Source: Streptomyces sp. JH34
Lineage (GTDB): Bacteria; Actinomycetota; Actinomycetes; Streptomycetales; Streptomycetaceae
Length of the DNA: 64,000 nt
Assembly (NCBI RefSeq): GCF_029428875.1
Contig: NZ_JAJSOO010000001.1
Coordinates: 5,208,001-5,272,000, forward strand
Direction: 5' to 3'
Below the pieces are notes generated by a model, which worked only from the letters and a program-made list of their open reading frames with translations, was not told the DNA's origin and did no database searches. Made by a program: the position numbers and the translations under genes. Positions 32,934 to 41,309 of this stretch are shown here, one piece after another; position 1 is the stretch's first letter, and every line of letters starts with the position of its first letter.

Positions 32934-33602
32934 CTACGCGACACGCCGGCTACCGGAGAGTGCAGGTCCGAGCTGGTCCAGGTGGAGTTCCGTCAGCTCC
33001 CGGAGCGCGTCGATCCCCGCGTCCTTCCGCCCGCCCCACACCTGTCCGGTCATCCGCATCACCCCGGAGAACGCGGCGACGGCCACCCGGGCGCGCGGAT
33101 CCGCCTCCGGGTCGATCCCCTCACGCTCCGCGATCAGCGCGGTGGTCTGCTGCTCCAGGCCGACGGTGCGCCGCGTGTGGGCGGCACGCAGCGCGGGGGT
33201 CGATTCGATCATCCGGTAGGCCCGTACCCGGAGTTCGGGTGTCATGTCCGTTCCGCCGGATTCGGGAAGGGTGCTCCAGGCGTGCAGGACGGCCTGCCGC
33301 ATCGCCTCGAAGGGCGTCTCGGAGGCCGGGCGTTGACGCAGTTCCGCGAGGAAGCGCGCGTCCACCGCCTCCTGGACGGCGAGGGCGACGGCCTCCTTGC
33401 TCACGAAATAACGGAAGAAGGTGCGCTGGGAGACCTCGACGGCTTCCACGATCTCGTCGACCGTGGTCCGGTCGTACCCCTGCGTGAGGAACAGCCGGAG
33501 GGCGGCGTGCAGCAGGGCCTCGCGGGTGCGTCGCTTCCTGCTCTCGCGCAATCCGCACGGAGCTCCCGGCAGGGGAACTCCGGATGTCTGCCCGCGTGTC
33601 AC
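32934..33602 (-). CDS. TetR-family transcriptional regulator
   Basis: The protein has 222 residues. The N-terminal helix-turn-helix reads TREALLHAALRLFLTQGYDRTTVDEIVEAVEVSQRTFFRYF, split across helices 1-4, followed by an all-helical ligand domain. It is divergent from a DHA2-type exporter, a classic repressor-exporter pair, so it probably represses the pump and is released by its substrate. GAGG precedes the GTG start. No clear palindrome was seen in the 115-bp gap, only direct ACTGTC words at 33664 and 33688. Confidence 0.93.
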   Translation of the reverse strand: MTRGQTSGVPLPGAPCGLRESRKRRTREALLHAALRLFLTQGYDRTTVDEIVEAVEVSQRTFFRYFVSKEAVALAVQEAVDARFLAELRQRPASETPFEAMRQAVLHAWSTLPESGGTDMTPELRVRAYRMIESTPALRAAHTRRTVGLEQQTTALIAEREGIDPEADPRARVAVAAFSGVMRMTGQVWGGRKDAGIDALRELTELHLDQLGPALSGSRRVA

Positions 33603-33681
33603 GTGCCGGACCTCATTTCACTGCTTCTACCTGTTCAGAGTACCTGTGAGCTACACGACGGTTACTGTCTCGTGAATTGGT

Positions 33682-33710
33682 TTGTCAACTGTCAGTGGCT
33701 GCCATAACGT
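33682..33710 (+). promoter_or_regulatory. Promoter of the DHA2 exporter
   Basis: -35 TTGTCA (33682-33687) and -10 TAACGT (33705-33710) are spaced by 17 bp. The -10 ends seven bases before the ATG at 33718, and there is no Shine-Dalgarno, so the transcript is probably leaderless. Confidence 0.7.
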
Positions 33711-33717
33711 CCTGCGC

Positions 33718-35328
33718 ATGACTAGTCGGACCACTGTCGAGAAGGCCCCGCGGGAGCCTGAGGACACCCTTGTTCCCGCACCGGCGAACGGGCTGCGCGG
33801 CCACCCCTGGCTGACGCTCTTCGCCGTCGCCGTCGGCGTGATGATGGTGGCGCTCGACGGCACGATCGTCGCGATCGCCAACCCCGCGATCCAGCAGGAC
33901 CTCGGTGCCTCGCTCGCCGACGTCCAGTGGATCACCAACGGCTACATGCTCGCCCTCGCGGTCTCGCTGATCACCGCGGGCAAGCTCGGTGACCGCTTCG
34001 GCCACCGCCAGACGTTCCTGATAGGAATCGCGGGGTTCGCCGCCGCCTCGGCGGCCATCGGCCTCTCCGGCAGCGTGTCCCTGGTGATCGTCTTCCGCGT
34101 GCTGCAGGGCCTCTTCGGCGCCCTGCTGATGCCCGCGGCACTCGGTCTGCTGCGCGCCACCTTCCCCGCCGAGAAGCTGAACATGGCGATCGGCATCTGG
34201 GGCATGGTGATCGGCGCCTCGACCGCGGGCGGTCCCATCCTCGGCGGCGTACTCGTGGAGCACGTCAGCTGGCAGTCCGTCTTCTTCATCAACGTGCCCG
34301 TCGGTGTGATCGCGCTCCTCTTCGGCCTCGTGATCCTCAGGGACCACCGCGCCGAGAACGCGCCGAGGTCCTTCGACATCGGCGGCATCGTCCTGCTGTC
34401 GCAGGCGATGTTCTGCCTGATCTGGGCCCTGATCAAGGGCTCGGAGTGGGGGTGGGGCGACTGGAGGACGATCGGCTTCCTGGGCGCCTCCGTCATCCTG
34501 TTCGTCGTGTTCGCGCTCTCCCAGAAGAACGTCCGCGAGCCGTTGATCCCCCTGGCCATGTTCCGCTCCGTGCCGCTGTCGGCCGGTGTGGTCCTGATGG
34601 TGCTGATGGCGTTCGCCTTCATGGGCGGCCTGTTCTTCGTCACGTTCTACCTGCAGAACGTCCATGGCATGAGCCCGGTCGACAGCGGACTGCACCTGCT
34701 GCCGCTGACCGGAATGATGATCGTCGGCTCGCCGCTCGCCGGCGTCGCGATCACCCGGTTCGGCCCGCGGGTGCCGCTGGTCGGCGGCATGGTGTCCGTC
34801 GCGATCGCCATGTTCGGCATGTCCCAGCTGACCATCGGCACCGGCACGCTGACGATGTCGCTCTGGTTCGCACTGCTCGGATTCGGCCTCGCGCCGGTCA
34901 TGGTCGGCGCCACCGAGGTCATCGTGGGCAACGCCCCGATGGAGCTCTCCGGTGTCGCGGGCGGTCTCCAGCAGGCCGCGATGCAGGTCGGCGGCAGCCT
35001 CGGCACGGCTGTCCTGGGCGCCGTCATGGCCGCCCAGGTCGACGCGAGGCTCGACGACAACTGGAAGGCCGCGGCGCTTCCGCCGGTCGACCCGGCGCAA
35101 CTGGACCAGGCGTCGGCCGCCGTCAAGGTCGGTATGCCGCCGGTCGCACCCGGCACCCCGCCGGAGATCGCGGCGAAGATCACGGACGTCGCCCATGACA
35201 CGTTCGTGTCGGGCATGAGTTCCGCCTTCATGGTCGCGGGCATCGTCGCCGTGGTCGCCGCACTGGTCGCCACGCTCACCAAGCGCGGCGCGAACGCCGA
35301 GGCGGGGATGGGCGCAGGCCACATCTGA
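33718..35328 (+). CDS. DHA2-family (EmrB/QacA) drug exporter, MFS
   Basis: The protein has 536 residues with 14 predicted membrane spans, the DHA2 layout. Motif D1 is visible near the first span (GVMMVALDGTIVAIANPAIQ), motif A in GKLGDRFGHRQTF, and motif C in GASTAGGPILGG. Between spans 13 and 14 there is an unusual soluble loop of about 70 residues rich in Ala/Pro/Asp. These pumps use the proton gradient to export drugs and dyes. It is paired with a divergent TetR regulator and followed by a strong hairpin. Confidence 0.95.
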   Translation: MTSRTTVEKAPREPEDTLVPAPANGLRGHPWLTLFAVAVGVMMVALDGTIVAIANPAIQQDLGASLADVQWITNGYMLALAVSLITAGKLGDRFGHRQTFLIGIAGFAAASAAIGLSGSVSLVIVFRVLQGLFGALLMPAALGLLRATFPAEKLNMAIGIWGMVIGASTAGGPILGGVLVEHVSWQSVFFINVPVGVIALLFGLVILRDHRAENAPRSFDIGGIVLLSQAMFCLIWALIKGSEWGWGDWRTIGFLGASVILFVVFALSQKNVREPLIPLAMFRSVPLSAGVVLMVLMAFAFMGGLFFVTFYLQNVHGMSPVDSGLHLLPLTGMMIVGSPLAGVAITRFGPRVPLVGGMVSVAIAMFGMSQLTIGTGTLTMSLWFALLGFGLAPVMVGATEVIVGNAPMELSGVAGGLQQAAMQVGGSLGTAVLGAVMAAQVDARLDDNWKAAALPPVDPAQLDQASAAVKVGMPPVAPGTPPEIAAKITDVAHDTFVSGMSSAFMVAGIVAVVAALVATLTKRGANAEAGMGAGHI

Positions 35329-35391
35329 TCCCTCGGCGGCACCCTGGCGCCCCGGGCGGCCCGCAGGTCCCGGGCGTCAACACAGCGCACC

Positions 35392-35427
35392 CGACAGCCC
35401 CGCCGGAAGGTTCCGGCGGGGCTGTCG
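35392..35427 (+). terminator. 17-bp perfect hairpin after the exporter
   Basis: CGACAGCCCCGCCGGAA (35392-35408) pairs with TTCCGGCGGGGCTGTCG (35411-35427) with only two bases between the arms, 64 bp after the exporter stop. Confidence 0.85.
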
Positions 35428-35535
35428 CCTATCAGGGTGGTCCGCCGCCCGCCCTCTTCCCGGCCCTCACTTCCGCAGGTCAGAGTGCGGACATGTGAGC
35501 CACCCGGCTCGCTCGACCACGGGGGTTGAACCACC

Positions 35536-35964
35536 ATGCGCACCACCGTCCTCGCCGCCACCCTGGCGGCCACCGCACTCGTCCCGGCCACCGCCCTGTC
35601 CTCGGACGCCACGCCGACCGCCCACCACGGGGCCACCGGACAGCGGCACGCCCGCAGCGCCCCGCAGGCCGCACCGGCGGGGCTCGCGCCGTGCGGCTCG
35701 GGACAGCTCTGCCTCTGGGCGAAGCCCGACTTCAAGGGGGCCGCCCAGTCACACGAACTGTCCACCGTCGACATCGAGAGCTGCGTCCCCCTGCCGTCCG
35801 GCACATCCGCACAGGCCCTGGTGAACCGCACCGGGCGGCCCGTCACCACCTACCAGTCGGCCGAGTGCGCCGAGACCGGCGAGTTCGAGACCTACCCGGG
35901 CGGCGGCACCTGGGTGCCCCGGTCCCCGTACACGGTGAGGGCCTTCAAGATCTGGGAGAGCTGA
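35536..35964 (+). CDS. Secreted peptidase inhibitor I36-like protein
   Basis: The protein has 142 residues. A signal peptide is predicted (hydrophobic core LAATLAATALVPATALS). The mature part contains the I36/SMPI-like signatures CGSGQLCLWAKPDFKG and ALVNRTGRPVTTYQSAEC, with four cysteines for two disulfides as in the streptomycete metalloproteinase inhibitor. It is probably a secreted protease inhibitor or related small beta-rich protein. It stands alone, flanked by hairpins on both sides. Confidence 0.85.
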   Translation: MRTTVLAATLAATALVPATALSSDATPTAHHGATGQRHARSAPQAAPAGLAPCGSGQLCLWAKPDFKGAAQSHELSTVDIESCVPLPSGTSAQALVNRTGRPVTTYQSAECAETGEFETYPGGGTWVPRSPYTVRAFKIWES

Positions 35965-35985
35965 GCGGCCCCGGGCCCGGACACG

Positions 35986-36024
35986 CCGGAGGGCGGCGGG
36001 GTCCTCGACCCCGCCGCCCTCCGG
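35986..36024. terminator. 18-bp perfect hairpin between convergent genes
   Basis: CCGGAGGGCGGCGGGGTC (35986-36003) pairs fully with GACCCCGCCGCCCTCCGG (36007-36024). It lies between the I36-like gene and aceE, which converge, and can end both transcripts. Confidence 0.85.
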
Positions 36025-36038
36025 TTTCGCCGGGAGTC

Positions 36039-38780
36039 CTACGCGTCGCCACCGGCCGGGCCGGGGCCCGCCGCGGCCACGTCCAGCAGCTCGTAGCGGT
36101 CCAGCGCCGTCTTCAGCGCCGAACGGTCGATCTTTCCTTCCTTCGCCAGCTCGGTGAGCACCGCCAGCACGATCGACTGCGCGTCGATGTGGAAGTAGCG
36201 GCGGGCCGCACCACGGGTGTCGGCGAAGCCGAAGCCGTCCGCACCCAGCGACTGGTACGCGCCGGGAATCCAGCGGGCGATCTGGTCGGGCACGGAACGC
36301 ATCCAGTCCGAGACCGCCACGAACGGACCCTCGGAGCGGGACAGCTTCTCCGTCACGTACGGGACGCGCTGCTCCTCCTCCGGGTGGAGCAGGTTGTGGC
36401 GCTCCACCTCGACCGCCTCGCGGCGCAGCTCGTTCCAGGAGGTCGCCGACCAGACGTCCGCCTTCACGTTCCACTCGTCGGCGAGGATCCGCTGGGCCTC
36501 GACCGCCCACGGGACCGCCACGCCGGAGGCCAGGATCTGGGCCGGGATCTGGCCCTTCTCGCCGGCGCGGTAGCGGTGCACGCCCTTGAGGATGCCCTCG
36601 ACGTCCACGTCCGCGGGCTCCGCCGGGTGCTGGATCGGCTCGTTGTAGACGGTGAGGTAGTAGAAGACGTCCTCGTTCTCCTCGGGGGTCCCGCCGTACA
36701 TCCTGCGCAGACCGTCCTGGACGATGTGCGCGATCTCGAACCCGAACGCCGGGTCGTAGGAGACGCATGCCGGGTTCGTCGAGGCGAGCAGCTGCGAATG
36801 GCCGTCCGCGTGCTGCAGACCCTCACCGGTGAGGGTCGTACGTCCGGCGGTCGCTCCCAGCACGAAACCGCGCGAGAGCTGGTCGGCCATCTGCCAGAAC
36901 TGGTCTCCGGTTCGCTGGAAACCGAACATCGAGTAGAAGACGTACACCGGGATGAGCGGCTCACCGTGCGTCGCGTACGCCGAACCCGCGGCGATCAGCG
37001 AGGCCGTGCAGCCCGCCTCCGAGATGCCGTCGTGCAGCATCTGCCCGGTCGGCGACTCCTTGTACGCGAGGAGGAGCTCACGGTCCACCGACTCGTACTG
37101 CTGCCCCAGCGGGTTGTAGATCTTCGCGCTCGGGAAGAACGCGTCCATGCCGAACGTGCGGTACTCGTCGGGCGCGATCAGCACGAAACGCTTGCCGATC
37201 TCCTTGTCCCGCATGAGCTCCTTCAGGACACGCACGAACGCCATGGTCGTGGCGATCGACTGCTGACCCGAACCCTTCTTCGCGGTCGCGTACGCCTTCT
37301 CGTCAGGAAGGGGCAGCGGCTTCGCCCGCACCACACGCGTCGGGACGTAACCGCCCAGACCCTGGCGGCGGTCGTGCATGTACTGGATCTCCTCCGAGTC
37401 GCGGCCCGGGTGGTAGTACGGCGGGTTGCCTTCCTCCAGCTGCTTGTCCGCGATCGGGATGTGCAGACGGTCACGGAAGCGCTTGAGGTCGTCCGCCGTG
37501 AGCTTCTTCATCTGATGGGTCGCGTTGCGGCCTTCGAAGTTCGGCCCGAGCGTCCAGCCCTTGACCGTCTGCGCGAGGATCACCGTCGGCTGACCCTTGT
37601 GGGCCTTGGCCGCCGCGTACGCCGCGTAGACCTTCCGGTGGTCGTGACCGCCGCGGCCCAGGTGCAGGATCTGGTGGTCGGACATGTCCTTGACCATGTC
37701 CCGCAGCCGCGGGTCGTCACCGAAGAAGTGCTCGCGGATGTACGCCCCGGTCTCGGTGGCGTACGTCTGGAACTGGCCGTCCGGAGTGGTGTTCAGCTTG
37801 TTGACCAGGATGCCCGTGCGGTCCTGCGCGAGCAGCGGGTCCCAGCTGCGGTCCCAGACCAGCTTGATGACGTTCCACCCGGCGCCGCGGAACTGCGACT
37901 CCAGCTCCTGGATGATCTTTCCGTTGCCGCGGACCGGGCCGTCGAGGCGCTGCAGGTTGCAGTTCACCACGAAGGTCAGGTTGTCCAGGCCCTCACGGGC
38001 GGCGATGGACAGCTGGCCGAGCGACTCCGGCTCGTCCATCTCGCCGTCGCCGAGGTAGGCCCAGACGTGCGAGCCGGAGGTGTCGGCGATGCCGCGCGCC
38101 TCCATGTAGCGGTTCATCCGCGCCTGGTAGATCGCGCCGAGCGGGCCGAGGCCCATCGAGACGGTGGGGAACTCCCAGAAGTCCGGCATCGACCGCGGGT
38201 GCGGGTAGCTGGACAGCGCGTGCCCGGCCTTCGACTTCTCCTGGCGGAAACCGTCGAGCTGCGCCTCGCTGAGCCGGTCCAGCAGGTAGGCGCGGGCGTA
38301 GATGCCCGGGGACGCGTGCCCCTGGAAGAAGATCTGGTCGCCGCCCCGGCCGTCGTCCTTGCCCCGGAAGAAGTGGTTGAAGCCCACGTCGTACAGGGAG
38401 GCGGAGGAGGCGAAGGTGGCGATGTGACCGCCGACACCGATCCCGGGCCGCTGGGCGCGGGAGACCATCACCGCGGCGTTCCAGCGGGTCGCGTTGAGGA
38501 CCTTGCGCTCGATCTCCTCGTCGCCCGGGAAGAACGGCTCGTCCTTCGTGGCGATCGTGTTGATGTAGTCGGTGCTGCGCATCTCGGGCACGGCCACGCG
38601 CTTCTCGCGCGCGCGCTCGATGAGCCGGAGCATCAGATAGCGGGCCCGCTCCCGGCCGCGCTCGTCGACGGCGGCGTCGAGGGAGTCCAGCCATTCCTGG
38701 GTCTCTTCGGGATCGAAGTCCGGGACCTGACTGGGAAGGCCGCCAATGATGATCGGGTTGCGATCGGATGCGGAAGCCAC
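36039..38780 (-). CDS. aceE: Pyruvate dehydrogenase E1 component (homodimeric)
   Basis: The protein has 913 residues and performs the thiamine-diphosphate-dependent decarboxylation of pyruvate in the pyruvate dehydrogenase complex. The ThDP motif starts at GDGEMDEPES (from residue 244) and ends in NLTFVVNCNLQRLDG. The N-terminal histidine-rich segment GGHIATFASSASLYDVGFNHF and the C-terminal part fit the homodimeric AceE type. The GTG start at 38780 is preceded by GAAGGAAC. No E2 or E3 gene is adjacent; in actinobacteria they usually lie elsewhere. A divergent DUF3052 gene lies upstream behind a 480-bp gap with palindromes. Confidence 0.97.
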   Translation of the reverse strand: MASASDRNPIIIGGLPSQVPDFDPEETQEWLDSLDAAVDERGRERARYLMLRLIERAREKRVAVPEMRSTDYINTIATKDEPFFPGDEEIERKVLNATRWNAAVMVSRAQRPGIGVGGHIATFASSASLYDVGFNHFFRGKDDGRGGDQIFFQGHASPGIYARAYLLDRLSEAQLDGFRQEKSKAGHALSSYPHPRSMPDFWEFPTVSMGLGPLGAIYQARMNRYMEARGIADTSGSHVWAYLGDGEMDEPESLGQLSIAAREGLDNLTFVVNCNLQRLDGPVRGNGKIIQELESQFRGAGWNVIKLVWDRSWDPLLAQDRTGILVNKLNTTPDGQFQTYATETGAYIREHFFGDDPRLRDMVKDMSDHQILHLGRGGHDHRKVYAAYAAAKAHKGQPTVILAQTVKGWTLGPNFEGRNATHQMKKLTADDLKRFRDRLHIPIADKQLEEGNPPYYHPGRDSEEIQYMHDRRQGLGGYVPTRVVRAKPLPLPDEKAYATAKKGSGQQSIATTMAFVRVLKELMRDKEIGKRFVLIAPDEYRTFGMDAFFPSAKIYNPLGQQYESVDRELLLAYKESPTGQMLHDGISEAGCTASLIAAGSAYATHGEPLIPVYVFYSMFGFQRTGDQFWQMADQLSRGFVLGATAGRTTLTGEGLQHADGHSQLLASTNPACVSYDPAFGFEIAHIVQDGLRRMYGGTPEENEDVFYYLTVYNEPIQHPAEPADVDVEGILKGVHRYRAGEKGQIPAQILASGVAVPWAVEAQRILADEWNVKADVWSATSWNELRREAVEVERHNLLHPEEEQRVPYVTEKLSRSEGPFVAVSDWMRSVPDQIARWIPGAYQSLGADGFGFADTRGAARRYFHIDAQSIVLAVLTELAKEGKIDRSALKTALDRYELLDVAAAGPGPAGGDA

Positions 38781-38917
38781 GCTGTTCCTTCGCTGTTCGG
38801 TGGTGCTCTTCGGGGCCTGGTTGCGGGGAACGTACCCCCGGGCCGGAGGCGTAAGCCGCCTCCATCGTGTACCGCGCGGACCCAAACGTCACCTCTACTG
38901 TGGGGTAACACAAGGTT

Positions 38918-38936
38918 CCCGGACACCGTGTCCGGG
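38918..38936. promoter_or_regulatory. 19-bp perfect palindrome upstream of aceE
   Basis: CCCGGACACCGTGTCCGGG is a complete inverted repeat with a single central base, 138 bp upstream of aceE. It is a good operator candidate; the binding protein is unknown. Confidence 0.55.
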
Positions 38937-39069
38937 CACCAGTACCAGCAGCGCGAGGGCGGTCCTGCCCAAACCGCAACCATACGCCCGACCCGGCCAA
39001 ACGATTCCAAAGCCCGTTCGAATCCGAATGGCGGAGCGAAACGGCATAAGCTGAGGAAGGACGTAAAGG

Positions 39070-39090
39070 GTCCGGACAGCATTTCCGGAC
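39070..39090. promoter_or_regulatory. Second GTCCGG inverted repeat
   Basis: GTCCGGA (39070-39076) and TCCGGAC (39084-39090) form a perfect 7-bp inverted repeat with a seven-base centre. It shares the GTCCGG core with the palindrome at 38918. Confidence 0.4.
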
Positions 39091-39260
39091 CCGCGGGAGA
39101 CATGCCGGACGTTGCGGTGACGTGGCAGGGAACGTCACCGTTTAGGCGGTCTCGGACGCCGGGTACTTGCGCGATTCGCCGAGCCCGTGTGGACTACGGC
39201 CAATGCCCCGCGCACGCGCGTGGCTGCAGCATTTTCCGAAACATGATCAGGAGGCAACCC

Positions 39261-39698
39261 GTGAGCGCGACCGCGGACCACGCGGAGGAGCGGACCAACA
39301 CAGCCGTCAGGCTTGGGTTCGAACCCGGACAGGTGGTCCAGGAGATCGGCTACGACGACGACGTCGAGCAGGAGCTCCGTGAGGGCATTGAGGCCACAAT
39401 CGGCCAGGAACTCGTCGACGAGGACTACGACGACGTCGCTGACGTCGTCCTGCTCTGGTTCCGCGACGAGGACGGCGACCTTACGGACGCGCTGGTGGAT
39501 GCCATTGGTCTGATCGAGGACGGTGGCACGGTCTGGCTGCTGACGCCCAAGACCGGCCGAGACGGATACGTCGAGCCCAGCGACATCAACGAGGCTGCCC
39601 AGACAGCTGGTCTTGCCCAGACCAAGAGCATCAACGCGGGCAAGGACTGGACGGGCAGCCGTCTGGTCACCCCCAAGGGGGCCAAGGCCAAGCGCTGA
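39261..39698 (+). CDS. DUF3052 family protein
   Basis: This acidic protein of 145 residues belongs to DUF3052 and begins SATADHAEERTNTAVRLGF. It has a core of VVQEIGYDDDVEQELR and IGLIEDGGTVWLLTPKTGR, and a basic C-terminus. The function is unknown. In actinobacteria it is often beside aceE, as here. A perfect AGGAGG at 39249-39254 supports the GTG start at 39261 rather than the ATG at 39243. A hairpin follows the stop. Confidence 0.9.
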   Translation: MSATADHAEERTNTAVRLGFEPGQVVQEIGYDDDVEQELREGIEATIGQELVDEDYDDVADVVLLWFRDEDGDLTDALVDAIGLIEDGGTVWLLTPKTGRDGYVEPSDINEAAQTAGLAQTKSINAGKDWTGSRLVTPKGAKAKR

Positions 39699-39714
39699 GC
39701 TCTTCCATCACCAC

Positions 39715-39753
39715 CGAGGGCCTCCGACGGCAGCACGCCGGCGGGGGCCCTCG
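39715..39753 (+). terminator. Hairpin after the DUF3052 gene
   Basis: CGAGGGCC and GGCCCTCG form the base of a longer stem with matching CCG/CGG steps and small bulges around a seven-base loop, 17 bp after the stop. Confidence 0.65.
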
Positions 39754-39864
39754 TACGTCCCGCCGCGGGTCCGCCCGGATTCCGCGGGGGACGCTGCGTA
39801 GGGTGGGTTTCACCCGGACGGCCCAGGCCGGGAAGTGTGACGTTTGCGAAGGGATGCGTTCTAC

Positions 39865-40323
39865 ATGGCGATCGAGGCCGGCACGAAGGCTCCGGATTTC
39901 GAGCTGAAGGACAACCACGGGCGGACCGTGAAGCTCTCCGACTTCCGGGGAGAGAAGAACGTGGTGCTGCTCTTCTACCCCTTCGCCTTCACCGGCGTCT
40001 GCACGGGGGAGCTGTGCGCACTCCGTGACGAGCTGCCCGCGTTCGAGAACGACGACACCCAGCTGCTCGCCGTCTCCAACGACTCGATCCACACCCTGCG
40101 CGTCTTCGCCGAGCAGGAGGGGCTCGAGTACCCGCTGCTGTCGGACTTCTGGCCGCACGGTGGGACCTCGCGGGCGTACGGCGTCTTCGACGAGGACAAG
40201 GGCTGCGCGGTGCGCGGCACGTTCGTCATCGACAAGGAGGGCGTGGTGCGCTGGACCGTCGTCAACGGTCTGCCGGACGCGCGCGACCTGAACGACTACA
40301 TCAAGGCACTCGACTCGATCTGA
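39865..40323 (+). CDS. Peroxiredoxin (AhpE/Bcp-like)
   Basis: The protein has 152 residues with a thioredoxin fold. The peroxidatic Cys46 is in YPFAFTGVCTGEL, and Cys51 follows five residues later; a third Cys lies in EDKGCAVRG. Thr43 and Arg136-like residues support peroxide binding. It reduces hydrogen or organic peroxides in the cytoplasm using thiol donors. It is closest to the AhpE type by the short spacing and the C-terminus. The ATG at 39865 fits the family; a TTG start seven codons upstream is possible. Confidence 0.92.
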   Translation: MAIEAGTKAPDFELKDNHGRTVKLSDFRGEKNVVLLFYPFAFTGVCTGELCALRDELPAFENDDTQLLAVSNDSIHTLRVFAEQEGLEYPLLSDFWPHGGTSRAYGVFDEDKGCAVRGTFVIDKEGVVRWTVVNGLPDARDLNDYIKALDSI

Positions 40324-40460
40324 TCCGAGGTGGGCGGGGACCGGACGCCTCCGGTTCCCCGGCGAGGACCCTGGCCCCCGGCCGGTTCGTGACCTGGGGC
40401 CCGTGAGGTGCGGGATCCGGGGTTTGCGAATCGCCGGATCCGGGGATCTCCTGGCGGCGA

Positions 40461-40485
40461 CCGGCCAAAAGCCTGTTTTGGCCGG
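40461..40485. promoter_or_regulatory. 10-bp perfect inverted repeat upstream of terD
   Basis: CCGGCCAAAA (40461-40470) and TTTTGGCCGG (40476-40485) flank GCCTG. It lies about 95 bp before the terD start and 140 bp after the peroxiredoxin stop, so it may be an operator of the ter genes or a terminator. Two direct ATCCGGGG words stand just upstream. Confidence 0.45.
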
Positions 40486-40578
40486 GAACCGGTCACTAGG
40501 ATCCAATCGTTGATCCGATGCCAACGCACGACGGGGGCGCTGGTGTCTGCCGGCCCTCTCAAAACTTTTGGAGGACTC

Positions 40579-41154
40579 GTGGGAGTCAGCCTCAGCAAGG
40601 GCGGCAACGTCTCGCTGACCAAGGCCGCGCCGAACCTGACGGCGGTCATCGTCGGTCTGGGCTGGGATGCCCGGACGACCACCGGCGGTGACTTCGACCT
40701 CGACGCCAGCGCTCTGCTGACGAACGCCGAGGGCAAGGTCGGCAGCGACGGGAATTTCGTCTTCTTCAACAACCTCAAGAGCCCCGACGGCTCGGTCGAG
40801 CACACCGGTGACAACCTCACCGGTGAGGGCGAGGGCGACGACGAGGTCATCAAGGTCAACCTCTCGGGCGTCCCCGCCGACGTCGACAAGATCGTCTTCC
40901 CTGTCTCGATCTACGAGGCCGAGAGCCGTCAGCAGAGCTTCGGCCAGGTGCGCAACGCGTACATCCGCGTGGTGAACCAGGCGGACAACAGCGAGCTCGC
41001 CCGCTACGACCTGAGCGAGGACGCCTCGACGGAGACCGCCATGGTCTTCGGCGAGCTCTACCGCAACGGCGCGGAGTGGAAGTTCCGTGCCATCGGCCAG
41101 GGGTACGCCTCGGGTCTGCGCGGCATCGCGCAGGACTTCGGCGTCAACGTCTGA
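40579..41154 (+). CDS. terD: TerD-family calcium-binding stress protein
   Basis: The protein has 191 residues, the normal TerD length. Visible marks are MGVSLSKGGNVSLTKAAPNL at the start, the acidic calcium site GGDFDLDASALL, GSVEHTGDNLTGEGEGDDE and the C-terminal IGQGYASGLRGIAQDFGVNV. TerD proteins bind calcium and belong to tellurite, phage and stress resistance systems; in streptomycetes they affect calcium-dependent growth and development. GGAGG (40570-40574) supports the GTG start. It is the first of four TerD-type genes in this island. Confidence 0.95.
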   Translation: MGVSLSKGGNVSLTKAAPNLTAVIVGLGWDARTTTGGDFDLDASALLTNAEGKVGSDGNFVFFNNLKSPDGSVEHTGDNLTGEGEGDDEVIKVNLSGVPADVDKIVFPVSIYEAESRQQSFGQVRNAYIRVVNQADNSELARYDLSEDASTETAMVFGELYRNGAEWKFRAIGQGYASGLRGIAQDFGVNV

Positions 41155-41197
41155 GCCGCTCCGGAGGGAGATCCTCCGGGCACTCTCAGCTCCATCG

Positions 41198-41230
41198 CGT
41201 CCGGCGCCGCACCCTGTGCGGCGCCGGACG
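41198..41230 (+). terminator. 14-bp perfect hairpin between the two terD genes
   Basis: CGTCCGGCGCCGCA (41198-41211) pairs fully with TGCGGCGCCGGACG (41217-41230). A smaller hairpin CCGGAGG/CCTCCGG (41161-41179) precedes it. This may separate the expression of the two terD copies. Confidence 0.75.
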
Positions 41231-41309
41231 TACTCGGCAGGGCGCCCCGCGTCCGTCAGGCGCCCGTGCCGGGCTGGGAAGACCGTCATCGACTCGGGGA
41301 GGACACACC

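Larger units (their letters stand above)
38781..39260. other. 480-bp divergent control region of aceE and the DUF3052 gene
   Basis: No gene is visible here. The region holds two inverted repeats built on the same GTCCGG word (38918-38936 and 39070-39090), an AT-richer stretch around 39000-39060 and the ribosome binding site AGGAGG of the DUF3052 gene. It presumably contains promoters for both directions. Confidence 0.6.

Noticed and set aside
35526..39698. A very long plus-strand open frame (about 1390 codons) over aceE
   Set aside because: It is the antisense frame of aceE that stays open because of GC bias. Only its last 145 codons, from 39261, are the real DUF3052 gene.
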